24,941 bases of DNA from JBBQTU01 sp038213005. Its GTDB lineage: Bacteria > Planctomycetota > Phycisphaerae > Tepidisphaerales > Tepidisphaeraceae. The stretch covers positions 1-24,941 of the forward strand of contig JBBQTU010000033.1 in assembly GCA_038213005.1 (NCBI GenBank), read 5' to 3'. The number at the start of each line of letters is the position of its first letter. Within the stretch, counting starts at the first letter, position 1. Below the pieces are notes generated by a model, which saw only the letters and a list, made by a program, of their open reading frames with translations, ran no database searches and was not told where the DNA came from. This document shows, piece by piece, positions 14,615 to 23,227 of this stretch. The position numbers and the translations under genes are program-made.

Positions 14615-14627
14615 AAGTTCATGAAGC

Positions 14628-14656
14628 AGTCTACGGGGCGACGCGAGAGAAATCAA
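14628..14656 (-). promoter_or_regulatory. Candidate promoter of the tRNA-Val gene
   Basis: On the minus strand TTGATT (complement of 14651-14656) and TAGACT (complement of 14628-14633) are 17 bp apart, each with four of six consensus bases. The -10 box ends 13 bases before the first tRNA base, which is a normal distance. A terminator-like hairpin on the plus strand (CGCCA-tcgc-TGGCG plus TTTT, 14808-14825) lies between this promoter and the gene at 14913; no gene would use it, so it may be chance. Confidence 0.45.
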
Positions 14657-14912
14657 TGGTCGAACAGCCGTTCGGAGAATGAAAAGATTCCACGGTGTCG
14701 AGCAGTGGGATGCCGCTACAAGCCGGCTCTCGCCCGGTTCGAGACGCCCATAGCTGTCGGCCTGCGGCGATTGGCCCTGCGCCTCGCGGCACCTCCCTCA
14801 GGCACCTCGCCATCGCTGGCGTTTTCCTCATAATCAGGCATGATATTGCGTGCTTAGAAATTGCCACTCGGCGGCATTGCTTCGCGCGGCTCAAACAACA
14901 GGAGTATCTGCG

Positions 14913-17060
14913 ATGTGCACACAACCCATTGCGCGTCTCACTCTGGCGGCCGGGCTCATGGCGACAGTCGCACTGGCACAGGATCTTCCCTGCAAAGTGT
15001 CCTGGGTCGCCAACAGCCTCTCGGGTAAAGATGCGTGGGTAGCGCAGGATATTGAGGATATCGAGGTCACGCCCGACGGCACCGTATTCACCAACGTGGC
15101 ATGGGAGGAAGGCGGGAGCAATGTGCAGCAGTACACCGGCGGACAGTTCGTCCGCGATGCGCGGCACACTCACGGCTGGGGATATGAGGGCGGCTCGGCC
15201 GTCGCCGCCAACACGCGGTACGTCTTCATCGCACAGCGCGTCGACAACGAAGGCGGTGGACTCAAGGCGCCCTCGTGGCCAGCCAAGGGGCTGCGCTGGT
15301 CTGGAATCTCACGTCGGCTTCGCTCGGACATCACGAAACCAGCGCCTTTCGAGGGCGGCCGCGGGGGCGACGGCGGTACCCTGAAAGGTGCATTCCTGCT
15401 CATTGGGGAGTTTCCAGAGAAAGCCGAAGGACCCCATTCGCCAAGCGGGTTGGCCGCGTCTGATGTGCGGCTCTATGTTGCCTGCCCCGCCGACAATACC
15501 ATCAAGGCGTTCAACGCCGAGACCCTCAAGCCTGAGGCGTCTTTCGCGTTCGAATCGCCTGGCAAGATATCAATCGATCCGGCCGGTTCGATCTACGCGA
15601 TTGGGCGCAAAGCCCACGCGCCAGCGATCGTCAAGCTCTCGCCCGACGGGCAAGTCCTCAAAACGCTTGCCCTCCCCGCAGATTCCATCCCACTTGATAT
15701 CTCTGCGTCAGTTGACGGGAAGATCCTGGTATCGGATGGGGGCCCATCGCAGCAGGTTCGGATTCTGGACACAGACCTCAGGCAGCACAGCACGATCGGC
15801 GTTGCCGGAGGCGTGCTGGCAGGCCCAACACCTGGCGCTGTGGGCGATCTTCGCTTCAACAAGCCCACCGGGGTCGGAATCGACGCACAAGGCAACATCT
15901 ATGTCGCATCCAGCGGCTCGGTGGCCGGCGGTTCCTCTGTGCTCGAATGCTATAGCCCCGAGTTGCAACTGCGCTGGCGACAACTGGGCCTGACGTTCGT
16001 CGATCTGGTCGATCTGGATCCGGCCGACGAGACAGCTCTTTACTCGAAGGACAAACGCTTCTCGCTCGACTACACGCAACCGGTCGGCAAGCAGTGGACA
16101 TACGCCGCCTACACCGTCAACGCCCTGAAGTACCCGGATGATCCGCGGCTGCACACCGGTCCAACGCACGTCTGGGTGCGCCGTCCTGGCGGAAAGCCAA
16201 TGCTGTTTGTCACCGATATGACCGGCGAATTCCTGAGTGTCTATCGCTACGACCAGAAGAACGACGGCTATATTGCCATTCCATCGGCCCTCTTTTCACG
16301 CCACCACGTGAAGACACAGGAGAGCGGCTGGCCCGCGAACCAGCCGGCCGCCGACGCGTGGCTCTGGACAGATCGCAACGGCAATGGCCGGATGGACGCC
16401 GACGAGTATGTCATCCAGCCGTCGCGTGGCGAGCTCTTCTGGCCCGACGCACGGGGCGGAATCTGGCAGGAGCGGGCAGGAACGATCACCTATCTTCCCT
16501 TTGACAAGCTCACCGACCAGGGCATCCCGACATGGGCGATGGACAAGGCGCGCATGCTGCCCAAACCCGCAGAGTTCACGGCGGTCCGACGCGTGCACTA
16601 TGAGCCCGAGCAGGACCTGCTGATACTCGCCGGTAACAACGCAGAGCACCACAACCAGCACTGGAAGCCGATGGGGCCGATCCTCGCAGCCTATGACAAT
16701 GCCCTCTCGGCAGCGCCCACGCTTCGCTGGAAGCTTACCCTCCCGTACGAAGGCGGCTCTGCCGGTCATGAGTCGAAGGAGCCGATTTCCTTCGACGTCG
16801 CCGGCGATTACGTCTTTGTCGCCTACACTCGCGGCATGAAGGCCGACAATGTGAACAACGCCTACATCAAGGTCTACAGCCTGGCCGATGGCTCTCTGGT
16901 CGGCAATCTGGTCGCCGAGCGGGATCTGGGCGAAGGCGGTTTGCTCGACCTTGTGGAATCGGTGCGTGCGATACGCCGGACCAGCGGCGAATATGTCGTC
17001 TTTCTTGAAGAAGACATGAAAGCGAAGGTCATCATGTTCCTTTGGACTCCCTCGCGGTAG
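14913..17060 (+). CDS. Exported beta-propeller-like protein with EF-hand-type loop
   Basis: The 715-residue product begins with a signal peptide (positively charged start, hydrophobic core LTLAAGLMATVALA, likely cleavage after A22). The rest is rich in short repeated segments of the NHL/propeller style, such as DIEDIEVTPDGTVFTN, KISIDPAGSIYAIG and GVGIDAQGNIYVASSGSVAG, each pairing a D-x-x-G-x-I/V strand with the next. A calcium-binding-like loop DRNGNGRMDADE occurs at 487-498. I recognise no enzyme motif; it could bind a ligand or polysaccharide, or act as a lyase-like propeller. ATG 14913 is supported by AGGAG (14900-14904) and by the signal peptide; a frame opening at 14850 has neither. 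It is the first of three same-strand genes with spacings of 58 and 79 bp, so it probably works with the two glycosidases downstream. Confidence 0.7.
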   Translation: MCTQPIARLTLAAGLMATVALAQDLPCKVSWVANSLSGKDAWVAQDIEDIEVTPDGTVFTNVAWEEGGSNVQQYTGGQFVRDARHTHGWGYEGGSAVAANTRYVFIAQRVDNEGGGLKAPSWPAKGLRWSGISRRLRSDITKPAPFEGGRGGDGGTLKGAFLLIGEFPEKAEGPHSPSGLAASDVRLYVACPADNTIKAFNAETLKPEASFAFESPGKISIDPAGSIYAIGRKAHAPAIVKLSPDGQVLKTLALPADSIPLDISASVDGKILVSDGGPSQQVRILDTDLRQHSTIGVAGGVLAGPTPGAVGDLRFNKPTGVGIDAQGNIYVASSGSVAGGSSVLECYSPELQLRWRQLGLTFVDLVDLDPADETALYSKDKRFSLDYTQPVGKQWTYAAYTVNALKYPDDPRLHTGPTHVWVRRPGGKPMLFVTDMTGEFLSVYRYDQKNDGYIAIPSALFSRHHVKTQESGWPANQPAADAWLWTDRNGNGRMDADEYVIQPSRGELFWPDARGGIWQERAGTITYLPFDKLTDQGIPTWAMDKARMLPKPAEFTAVRRVHYEPEQDLLILAGNNAEHHNQHWKPMGPILAAYDNALSAAPTLRWKLTLPYEGGSAGHESKEPISFDVAGDYVFVAYTRGMKADNVNNAYIKVYSLADGSLVGNLVAERDLGEGGLLDLVESVRAIRRTSGEYVVFLEEDMKAKVIMFLWTPSR

Positions 17061-17118
17061 AATCAGCCCGAACTGGCTGATGCGAACGCCTCTGTTCTTT
17101 TATTAGGATTCCAGACAT

Positions 17119-19806
17119 ATGAACATCACTTCAATAACTTTCGGCATGGTATCGGCACTGGCAATTGCGGTGGCCGCCAGCGGCGCTGTTTCGATTACGC
17201 CGGCCGAGGGCGTCAATGGCATGGTCGTGCGTCAGCCGCCCGAGGGCGCCAAGCAGCAGTTGTCACCCCTGTCGCTCCGCCTCAGCGGCACCGGCAAGGT
17301 GGTCATCACGGCAAAGGACCTCTCTGGCAAGGAGGTCGTGCGGCTGGACAGCGTCGACCTGGGTACGACGCCAAGCCAGCAGACCGCTTCGTTCCAGCCC
17401 CCTTCGCTGGGCTACTACCTCCTCGAAGCGTGGACCGATGGCACGCTCGCGGGCACTGCCGATATCGGAGTGATTCCCCCGCCACATGAGGGCCTGCGCA
17501 AGGAGTCGTTCTACGCATCCAACTCATGGCTGAAGACCGGTGCCGAACTGCAACTGCTCAAGTCCCTGGGCATCAAGGTTCAGCGCAGCCATTTCCAGGA
17601 CAACCCATCGGCGGCCCTTCGAGAGAATGAGCTCAACGGTGTCTGGGTGCTGCCCATCGTTGGCTATGCGTTCCCAGACCAGAAGTCGGAACTGGCCAAG
17701 GAGCTCAATCAACATGGCCCGCCCGCCGACTTTGACGTCTTCGTGAGCCGCTGGGAGGCGATTCTACGCAAGTACCCTGAGGTCACCACCTACGAGTTCT
17801 GGAATGAGCCGTGGATATTCGGCTGGACCTGGGCCGACACACCCGCGCGTTACCGCGAACTGCAGACCAAGTGGTGCCAGATGGCCCTGCGGGTGAACCC
17901 CAAGCTGCGCATCATCGCCGGCAACAGTTGGATGTTCACGGAGGACCACATGGAGAGCGATCCCTCGTGCTGGAAGGGCCTCATCCAGGGCACCTCTCAT
18001 CATCCGTACCAGGGAGTAAGCCAGCCCAATCAGCGTAGTGGCGAAACCGGCCGATCCGTCGACGCCGGCGCACTGGTGACCCGCCGGATGGGACTGCCCT
18101 ACTACTATCTCACGGAAGGTGGAGCCGAACACGTCAACGCCAAAGGCACGAAGAACAACATCGAGAACGCCCGCAATGTCGTGACCTATCTGGTGCGCGC
18201 GGCCCTGAGCGGCGCATACCAGGGAAACATCCAGTGGGACATTGGCTACGGGCCCACCTGGACGCGGTCCAATACCACCTTGTCAGTGCTCAGCTATTTC
18301 ACTGAGGATCGCCCGCTGGTCGCAGACATCTGGCCCAGCCAGGAGCTGATCTTCGGCGCGATCTTCGCCAACCCGAAATTTATAGACCAGGATGTGAAGG
18401 CTCTGCCGCGTGCCGCGGAGTTTTCCGCCCGCTGGGATGTCCCTGTGCCCGAAGCCCGGGCCAATGACCTCACGAAGGTTGCCGTGGTCTGGTCTCTCAC
18501 GGGCCAGAATAACGATCGGCTGGACTCGGGCGGCACGCTCATCATCGACGACGCAGGCCTTGCGGCCTGCGACATGGTCGGGCGGCCGATTCCATCTGCC
18601 GATGGCAAGTTGGTCCTGCCCTTTGGCACCAACCCCGTCTACATCACCAGCGATATGCTGTCGGTCGTCCAATTGCGTCAGCGCATCGCCGCGGGGCGCA
18701 TCGCTCACGTGACTCCCCTTAACATGTACGCGCTGTCTCTCACTCAGCCGGCCGACCGGCCACAGCAACTTTCCGTGCGTGTCGAAAACCAGATGAACGT
18801 CGACGTTAGCGGTACTCTTGACCTGAAGATCCCCGGCATTGCGGCCGTCTCAAGCGCACGATTCGCAATCCCCGCAGGCAAACTGGGCGAGGTGGCGGTC
18901 GCCTGGCCGGGCGTTCCGGCCGACGATGGCAACCGATACGGCATTGCCCTTGGCGCCAGGCTTGACCCCTCCCCCGCACTGGGCGAACTCGAGCCGGTAA
19001 TCGTTTCCCAGAGCCTCTCCACAGCCAGATTCGCCAGGCGCACCATCGCCATTGATGGAACCCTGGAAGACTGGAAGGGCGTCGTCCCGGTGACCATGCT
19101 TGATTCGGGCAAGAGCAAGATCGACCTGACCGAGTACTACCTCAATCCCAACAAGAAGCCGCCGGCCGGAACCACCGGCGTCCAGAAGGTGCCCGGCGTG
19201 AAGATCTACACCGCCTACGACGATCAATATGTCTACATTGCCGTGGATGGCTGGGGCAGCAAAAGTTCCGCCGGCCAGCCATGGAACGCCAAGCTGCCTT
19301 ACAAGAAGGGCACGCCTGAAGGGATCGATTACCTCTCCCTGTGCGGCGACTATGTGCAGGTTGCGTTCGGCTTTCGTGATCGCGTGCCTGCCCTTGGCCG
19401 CCAGATGACCGATCCCTATGCATGGAAGGGCCAGTTCTACGACACCGACTATCTCTACTCCGCACACACGTCCACCGAAGGCGATGTCCTGAACCGCGAA
19501 TGGGGCCCTGCCACCAGTCGCAATACGGCTTACCAGATCGACAAGGTTCCCGGCAACGGCCCCGTCGCCGGCGCGAAGATCAAGATCACCGGCAATGTTT
19601 ATGAAATCGCCATCCCGCGAAACGAGTTGGCGATGTTTGATCCGGCAAAGCAGGATCGCTTCCGCTTCAGCGTCATCGTAAACAATGGTGCGCTCAACTG
19701 GAGCCAGACTGCCGGGGTCTTTGACCACTGGATCGGTTCCGGCTCATTCGGCCCCTCGTGGACAGGGAGTTATCCGAACCAGACATTCTTCGGCATCGAA
19801 AAGTAA
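17119..19806 (+). CDS. Exported glycoside hydrolase (clan-A-like) with CBM9-like C-terminal domain
   Basis: The 895-residue product has a signal peptide (about 1-23, ALAIAVAASGAV), a beta-sandwich at about 24-125, a TIM-barrel-like domain at about 130-420, further beta domains, and a C-terminal module at about 650-895. The barrel contains YEFWNEPW with E230 as likely acid/base and YLTEGGAE with E333 as a candidate nucleophile, 103 residues later, a layout typical of clan GH-A retaining enzymes such as GH5, GH39 and relatives. The C-terminal part (IDGTLEDWKGVVPV, then IYTAYDDQYVYIAVDGWG, then YEIAIPRNELAMF) matches the pattern of CBM9-type carbohydrate-binding domains. I cannot name the GH family or substrate. 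AGGA (17105-17108) is ten bases before the start. The enzyme should act outside the inner membrane, ahead of the cytoplasmic GH31 downstream. Confidence 0.75.
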   Translation: MNITSITFGMVSALAIAVAASGAVSITPAEGVNGMVVRQPPEGAKQQLSPLSLRLSGTGKVVITAKDLSGKEVVRLDSVDLGTTPSQQTASFQPPSLGYYLLEAWTDGTLAGTADIGVIPPPHEGLRKESFYASNSWLKTGAELQLLKSLGIKVQRSHFQDNPSAALRENELNGVWVLPIVGYAFPDQKSELAKELNQHGPPADFDVFVSRWEAILRKYPEVTTYEFWNEPWIFGWTWADTPARYRELQTKWCQMALRVNPKLRIIAGNSWMFTEDHMESDPSCWKGLIQGTSHHPYQGVSQPNQRSGETGRSVDAGALVTRRMGLPYYYLTEGGAEHVNAKGTKNNIENARNVVTYLVRAALSGAYQGNIQWDIGYGPTWTRSNTTLSVLSYFTEDRPLVADIWPSQELIFGAIFANPKFIDQDVKALPRAAEFSARWDVPVPEARANDLTKVAVVWSLTGQNNDRLDSGGTLIIDDAGLAACDMVGRPIPSADGKLVLPFGTNPVYITSDMLSVVQLRQRIAAGRIAHVTPLNMYALSLTQPADRPQQLSVRVENQMNVDVSGTLDLKIPGIAAVSSARFAIPAGKLGEVAVAWPGVPADDGNRYGIALGARLDPSPALGELEPVIVSQSLSTARFARRTIAIDGTLEDWKGVVPVTMLDSGKSKIDLTEYYLNPNKKPPAGTTGVQKVPGVKIYTAYDDQYVYIAVDGWGSKSSAGQPWNAKLPYKKGTPEGIDYLSLCGDYVQVAFGFRDRVPALGRQMTDPYAWKGQFYDTDYLYSAHTSTEGDVLNREWGPATSRNTAYQIDKVPGNGPVAGAKIKITGNVYEIAIPRNELAMFDPAKQDRFRFSVIVNNGALNWSQTAGVFDHWIGSGSFGPSWTGSYPNQTFFGIEK

Positions 19807-19828
19807 CGGGCATAGCCCCACCTGGCTT

Positions 19829-19863
19829 TTCCACAGCGGCGGCCTTACGCCGCCGCTGTGGAA
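19829..19863 (+). other. Perfect 15-bp intercistronic hairpin
   Basis: TTCCACAGCGGCGGC (19829-19843) and GCCGCCGCTGTGGAA (19849-19863) are exact reverse complements around CTTAC. The hairpin lies 22 bp after the stop codon of the exported hydrolase and 22 bp before the GH31 start. No U-tract follows on the plus strand, so it is not a standard intrinsic terminator; mRNA stabilisation, processing or partial termination are alternatives. Confidence 0.75.
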
Positions 19864-19885
19864 CATCTGTAATTGGAGATTCGAG

Positions 19886-22000
19886 ATGGACCGTCAGGCT
19901 GCCAGTACTCCTCCCTGCGCGCCGGCCTTGGTTGCGCCGGGCATCTGGAAGATTCGCATCGGCATGCCGGAAGCCGCCACGGCCGTCAGCCTGCGGCAGA
20001 CGCAGCCCGCGATCCAGGCAATGGAACAGTTGCCGGCCGCATCATCCGTGCCGCTCGACACGGCCGGCTGGCGCGCCGAGTATCGTGACAACGGCCTGGT
20101 GGTCCGACTCCCGTATCCGTCGTCTGCCAGCTATGGACTGGGACTTCAGCTCAAGTCGTTTGACCAGTCGGGCAAAAAGAAGACTCTGCGCGTCAACAGC
20201 GATCCTGTGGCCGACACGGGCGACTCGCATGCACCAGTCCCCTTCCTCCTCTCGGTCGAGGGGTTCGGCATCCTGGTGGATACGGCGCGCTATGTAACCT
20301 TCTATGTCGCCAGTCACGAGGCGAAGGACGCGAAGCCAAACGCCGATGTCTCACGTGGTGGCGCTGCTGTTGCGACTTCGACCGACGAGCTTTACGCCAT
20401 GCGCAGCGGCCACGCCGGCCGCGACCTCGTCGTCTTTGTTCCCGGCGTCCGTGGCGTCGACATCTACCTCTTCGCCGGCCCAACGCCCAAACTGGCGGTT
20501 CAGCGATATAACCTGTTCTCCGGCGGCGGATGCCTTCCGCCGATGTGGGGCCTGGGCGTGTGGTATCGCGTCACGGGTTCTGCGACCCAGCAGCAGGCCC
20601 TGGACATGGCCCGCGGTTTCCGCGAGCGAAAGATCCCCTGCGATGTCCTTGGCCTCGAGCCCGGCTGGCATACCCATGCCTACTCGTGCTCATATGTGTG
20701 GAATGCCGAGCGATTCCCCCAGCCTGACGCCATGATCCAGGATTTGGGCCGCCTCGGTTTCCATGTGAACCTCTGGGAGCATGTGTTTGTTCATCCCAGT
20801 TCTCCCCTTCATCCGAAACTCGCCGTCCACTCGGGTGATACGCTCGTCTGGGGCGGGCTGGTGCCTGATCTGTCAATCCAGCAGGCCAGCGACGCCTTCG
20901 CGGCATACCACGACGAGACCTTTGTCGCGCACGGCATCAGTGGCTTTAAGCTCGACGAGTGTGACAACTCCGACTTCATTGCCTCTCCCTGGTCGTTTCC
21001 CGAACACAGCCGCTTCCCCTCAGGTCTCGACGGCGAGCAGATGCACTCCATGCTCGGCATCCTCTATCAGCATTGCCTCGACTCGGCCTTCCGCAAGCAC
21101 AACCGACGGACGTTCAGCGAGGTCCGTTCATCGCACGCCCTGGCCAGCTCATATCCATTCGTCCTCTATAGCGATCTGTACGATCATCGCGACTTCGTCC
21201 GGGCGCTGGCCAACAGCGGGTTCACCGGACTGCTCTGGTCGCCGGAGGTCCGCGACGCGAAATCGGTCGAGGATCTGGTCCGCCGGCTGCAGACCGTCGT
21301 GCTCTCGCCTCAGGCACTGATCAACGCCTGGTACATCAAGAACCCGCCGTGGTTCCAGACCGATGTTCAGAAGAACAACAGCGACGTCGCCATGCAGGAC
21401 TCGGACCAGGTTGAGATGATCTGCCGCGAGACGCTCCAACTTCGCATGAGGCTTCTGCCTTATATCTACTCCGCATTCGCACGCTACAGAAGTGAAGGCA
21501 TACCCCCCTTTCGTGCCCTGGTACTGGACTACCCCGAGGATGTGAACTGCCGCAAGGTTGACGATCAATACCTCATCGGCGACGGGTTGCTTGTGGCACC
21601 GCTCTTCGCCGACTCAAGCGAGCGCGATGTCTATCTTCCGCCCGGGGACTGGTACTGCTTCCATACCCACCAGCGATTCGAAGGCGGCCGGTCGCACCAT
21701 GTCACACATGACCTGCGCACGATCCCGGTCTTCGTGCGCTGCGGCACGATCCTGCCGCTGGCCGAACCGGTGGATCACTGGGAAGCAGGTCAGGTCCTGC
21801 GCGTCAACCCGATCGTCTTCGGCACGCCGACTGAGCCTGCCAGCCTTTTTGAGGATGATGGACACAGTTTCAACCACGAGAACGGCGCCTACAACATCGT
21901 CAACCTCACATGGGATGCCTCTCGCGGCGGCGCCATTTCCCGGGCAGGAAACTATCCCGGCCGCATGTACGAGATCGGTCAATGGAGCAACGTCATATAG
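19886..22000 (+). CDS. Glycoside hydrolase family 31 enzyme
   Basis: The 704-residue product has GH31 architecture: an N-terminal beta-sandwich (to about 215), the barrel from PPMWGLGVWYR, the nucleophile motif GFKLDECDN with D357, and the typical tail LQLRMRLLPYIYSAFARYRSEGIPPFRAL followed by DDQYLIGDGLLVAPLF and a C-terminal beta domain. Known members are alpha-glucosidases, alpha-xylosidases, sulfoquinovosidases and related enzymes. The acid/base loop reads WSPEVRDAKS (451-460); where many members have W-S-H-D-I-G-G, this one has E454 in place of D and no G-G, so substrate cannot be inferred from standard subfamilies. No signal peptide is present, so it is probably cytoplasmic. The start at 19886 is supported by GGAG (19875-19878). 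It is the third gene of the saccharide cluster. Confidence 0.88.
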   Translation: MDRQAASTPPCAPALVAPGIWKIRIGMPEAATAVSLRQTQPAIQAMEQLPAASSVPLDTAGWRAEYRDNGLVVRLPYPSSASYGLGLQLKSFDQSGKKKTLRVNSDPVADTGDSHAPVPFLLSVEGFGILVDTARYVTFYVASHEAKDAKPNADVSRGGAAVATSTDELYAMRSGHAGRDLVVFVPGVRGVDIYLFAGPTPKLAVQRYNLFSGGGCLPPMWGLGVWYRVTGSATQQQALDMARGFRERKIPCDVLGLEPGWHTHAYSCSYVWNAERFPQPDAMIQDLGRLGFHVNLWEHVFVHPSSPLHPKLAVHSGDTLVWGGLVPDLSIQQASDAFAAYHDETFVAHGISGFKLDECDNSDFIASPWSFPEHSRFPSGLDGEQMHSMLGILYQHCLDSAFRKHNRRTFSEVRSSHALASSYPFVLYSDLYDHRDFVRALANSGFTGLLWSPEVRDAKSVEDLVRRLQTVVLSPQALINAWYIKNPPWFQTDVQKNNSDVAMQDSDQVEMICRETLQLRMRLLPYIYSAFARYRSEGIPPFRALVLDYPEDVNCRKVDDQYLIGDGLLVAPLFADSSERDVYLPPGDWYCFHTHQRFEGGRSHHVTHDLRTIPVFVRCGTILPLAEPVDHWEAGQVLRVNPIVFGTPTEPASLFEDDGHSFNHENGAYNIVNLTWDASRGGAISRAGNYPGRMYEIGQWSNVI

Positions 22001-22040
22001 CACGGCCGGCGGTCGTCAGTTCACCGCAAATGCCACGCGG

Positions 22041-22057
22041 TCAGTTCTACGAACTGA
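22041..22057. promoter_or_regulatory. Small dyad upstream of acpS
   Basis: TCAGTTC (22041-22047) and GAACTGA (22051-22057) are perfect complements around TAC, in the 155-bp gap between the GH31 gene and acpS. It may be an operator-like dyad or a weak hairpin; no T-tract follows. Function is unknown. Confidence 0.3.
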
Positions 22058-22155
22058 GCGTCGCCGCCGGTGGCGGGCGCGGCGGGTCGTCGCGAAGCCT
22101 TGTCTCAATGGACCGTGGCTACACAGATTCGCGGGAATGCGGTAATGTGGGAGCC

Positions 22156-22548
22156 ATGCCGATTCGTGGCCACGGAATTGATATTGTTGAGACCGCCCGC
22201 ATCCGTCACATGGTCCAGGAGCATGGGCAGCGGTTTCTGGATCGGTGTTTCACTCCGGCGGAGCAGGTGTACTGCCACAAGAACCCCAAGCGGCTTTACG
22301 AGCATCTGGCCGGCCGCTTTGCCGCCAAAGAGGCAGTGCTGAAGGTTCTGGGCACCGGCTGGAGCGGCGGCATTGCGTGGACCGACATCGAGATCCTGCC
22401 CGAGCCCTCCGGCCAGCCGCGACTGACGCTCAGCGGCCGATGCAAGGAAGTCGCAGCGGAGCTGGGCATCTGCCGGTGGCACGTGAGCATCAGTCATATT
22501 GAGACGCACGCCACGGCCAGCGCGATCGGCCTGGCGGCACCGCAGTAG
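22156..22548 (+). CDS. acpS: Holo-[acyl-carrier-protein] synthase
   Basis: This 130-residue enzyme transfers the phosphopantetheine arm from coenzyme A to apo-ACP, making it active for fatty-acid synthesis. The two magnesium-binding motifs of the family are visible: GIDIVE with D9, and RFAAKEAVLKVLGTG with E59 and K63. SISHIETHATASAI (111-124) is the usual C-terminal signature, and the length is typical. ATG 22156 matches the family N-terminus; GGGAG (22149-22153) is only two bases away, so a GTG at 22147 or longer forms in the same frame are possible but less likely. It follows the GH31 gene by 155 bp and may have its own promoter. It converges with the parE gene ten bases downstream. Confidence 0.93.
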   Translation: MPIRGHGIDIVETARIRHMVQEHGQRFLDRCFTPAEQVYCHKNPKRLYEHLAGRFAAKEAVLKVLGTGWSGGIAWTDIEILPEPSGQPRLTLSGRCKEVAAELGICRWHVSISHIETHATASAIGLAAPQ

Positions 22549-22558
22549 TTGCCCCTCT

Positions 22559-22855
22559 TCACAGGCCCAGCGCCCTGATATCCCTCGCTCCGTGCAGCAC
22601 CCGTACGATCTCGGTGCAGTGTCCCGGCGATCTGTAGACGATCAGGTACGAATGCACGGTCCAGATGCGAAGACTCTCGTCGGCAAGATCGTCCCGCACG
22701 TGCCCCATTCCAGGCATCGCCGCTATTTTCTGCATCCCGCGTCTGAGATCGGATAGCACACGCAGCGCCGCGTCGACGCTGTCCATCGCGATGTAGTCGA
22801 CAATCTCATCGATATCCTGCTCGGCGGCAGGTGTCAGCGCGTAGGTCCGACTCAT
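22559..22855 (-). CDS. parE: ParE/RelE-family toxin
   Basis: The 98-residue product is a ParE-superfamily toxin (SRTYALTPAAEQDIDEIVDYIA, then GMGHVRDDLADESLRIWTVHSYLIVYR, then VRVLHGARDI). ParE members poison DNA gyrase; RelE members cut mRNA on the ribosome; the sequence does not distinguish with certainty, although the pairing with a ParD-type antitoxin favours ParE. The start ATG overlaps the antitoxin stop codon in an ATGA arrangement (22852-22855), which implies translational coupling. The length is normal and no disruption is visible, so the toxin appears intact. Confidence 0.9.
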   Translation of the reverse strand: MSRTYALTPAAEQDIDEIVDYIAMDSVDAALRVLSDLRRGMQKIAAMPGMGHVRDDLADESLRIWTVHSYLIVYRSPGHCTEIVRVLHGARDIRALGL

Positions 22856-23142
22856 GATGCCTTGCGTCGATTCCGGCAGCCGGCCAACCGATCATGCACC
22901 CTGGCAATGACGTCTTCGCCGTCACGCAACTCTCCGCGCCTCGCCTGGTCGAGCCCTACCGCAACCTTGCGGCGGACCTCCACGAGGGCTGCTGCGTTCG
23001 CCTGGTCGCGCTGCTCCATGAGGCGAAGACTCTCGCGTACCACCTCGCTGGACGACTGATACCGTCCCGACTTCACCTTGGCTTCCACAAACCCCTGAAG
23101 CTGCGGTGTCAAAGAGACATTCATTGTAAACCGAATAGCCAT
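22852..23142 (-). CDS. parD: ParD-family antitoxin
   Basis: The 96-residue product has the ParD ribbon-helix-helix N-terminus (MNVSLTPQLQGFVEAKVKSG, then RYQSSSEVVRESLRLMEQRD) and a C-terminal toxin-binding segment. It neutralises the downstream toxin and should repress its own promoter. Two starts are possible: ATG 23142 (MAIRFTMNVSL, used here) and ATG 23124 (MNVSLTPQ, the more usual family start). Neither has a clear ribosome-binding site. The candidate promoter predicts a transcript start very close to 23142, so use of 23142 would be leaderless whereas 23124 would leave a leader of about 18 bases. Toxin-antitoxin pairs of this kind spread by horizontal transfer and are often found in otherwise ordinary chromosomal regions like this one. 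Confidence 0.88.
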   Translation of the reverse strand: MAIRFTMNVSLTPQLQGFVEAKVKSGRYQSSSEVVRESLRLMEQRDQANAAALVEVRRKVAVGLDQARRGELRDGEDVIARVHDRLAGCRNRRKAS

Positions 23143-23148
23143 ACTCTG

Positions 23149-23178
23149 AGGATATGAAGCTGTGGCACATTGTGTCAA
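23149..23178 (-). promoter_or_regulatory. parDE promoter with overlapping dyad
   Basis: On the minus strand a perfect TTGACA (complement of 23173-23178) is followed after 18 bp by TATCCT (complement of 23149-23154, four of six consensus bases). A near-palindrome, GGCACA-t-TGTGTC at 23164-23176 with one mismatched pair, overlaps the -35 box. This is where an autorepressing ParD dimer would be expected to bind. Confidence 0.5.
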
Positions 23179-23227
23179 CAGAACCTCTCCAGACGCCGGG
23201 CACCACGCGAACATTCAGCAGTTCGCT

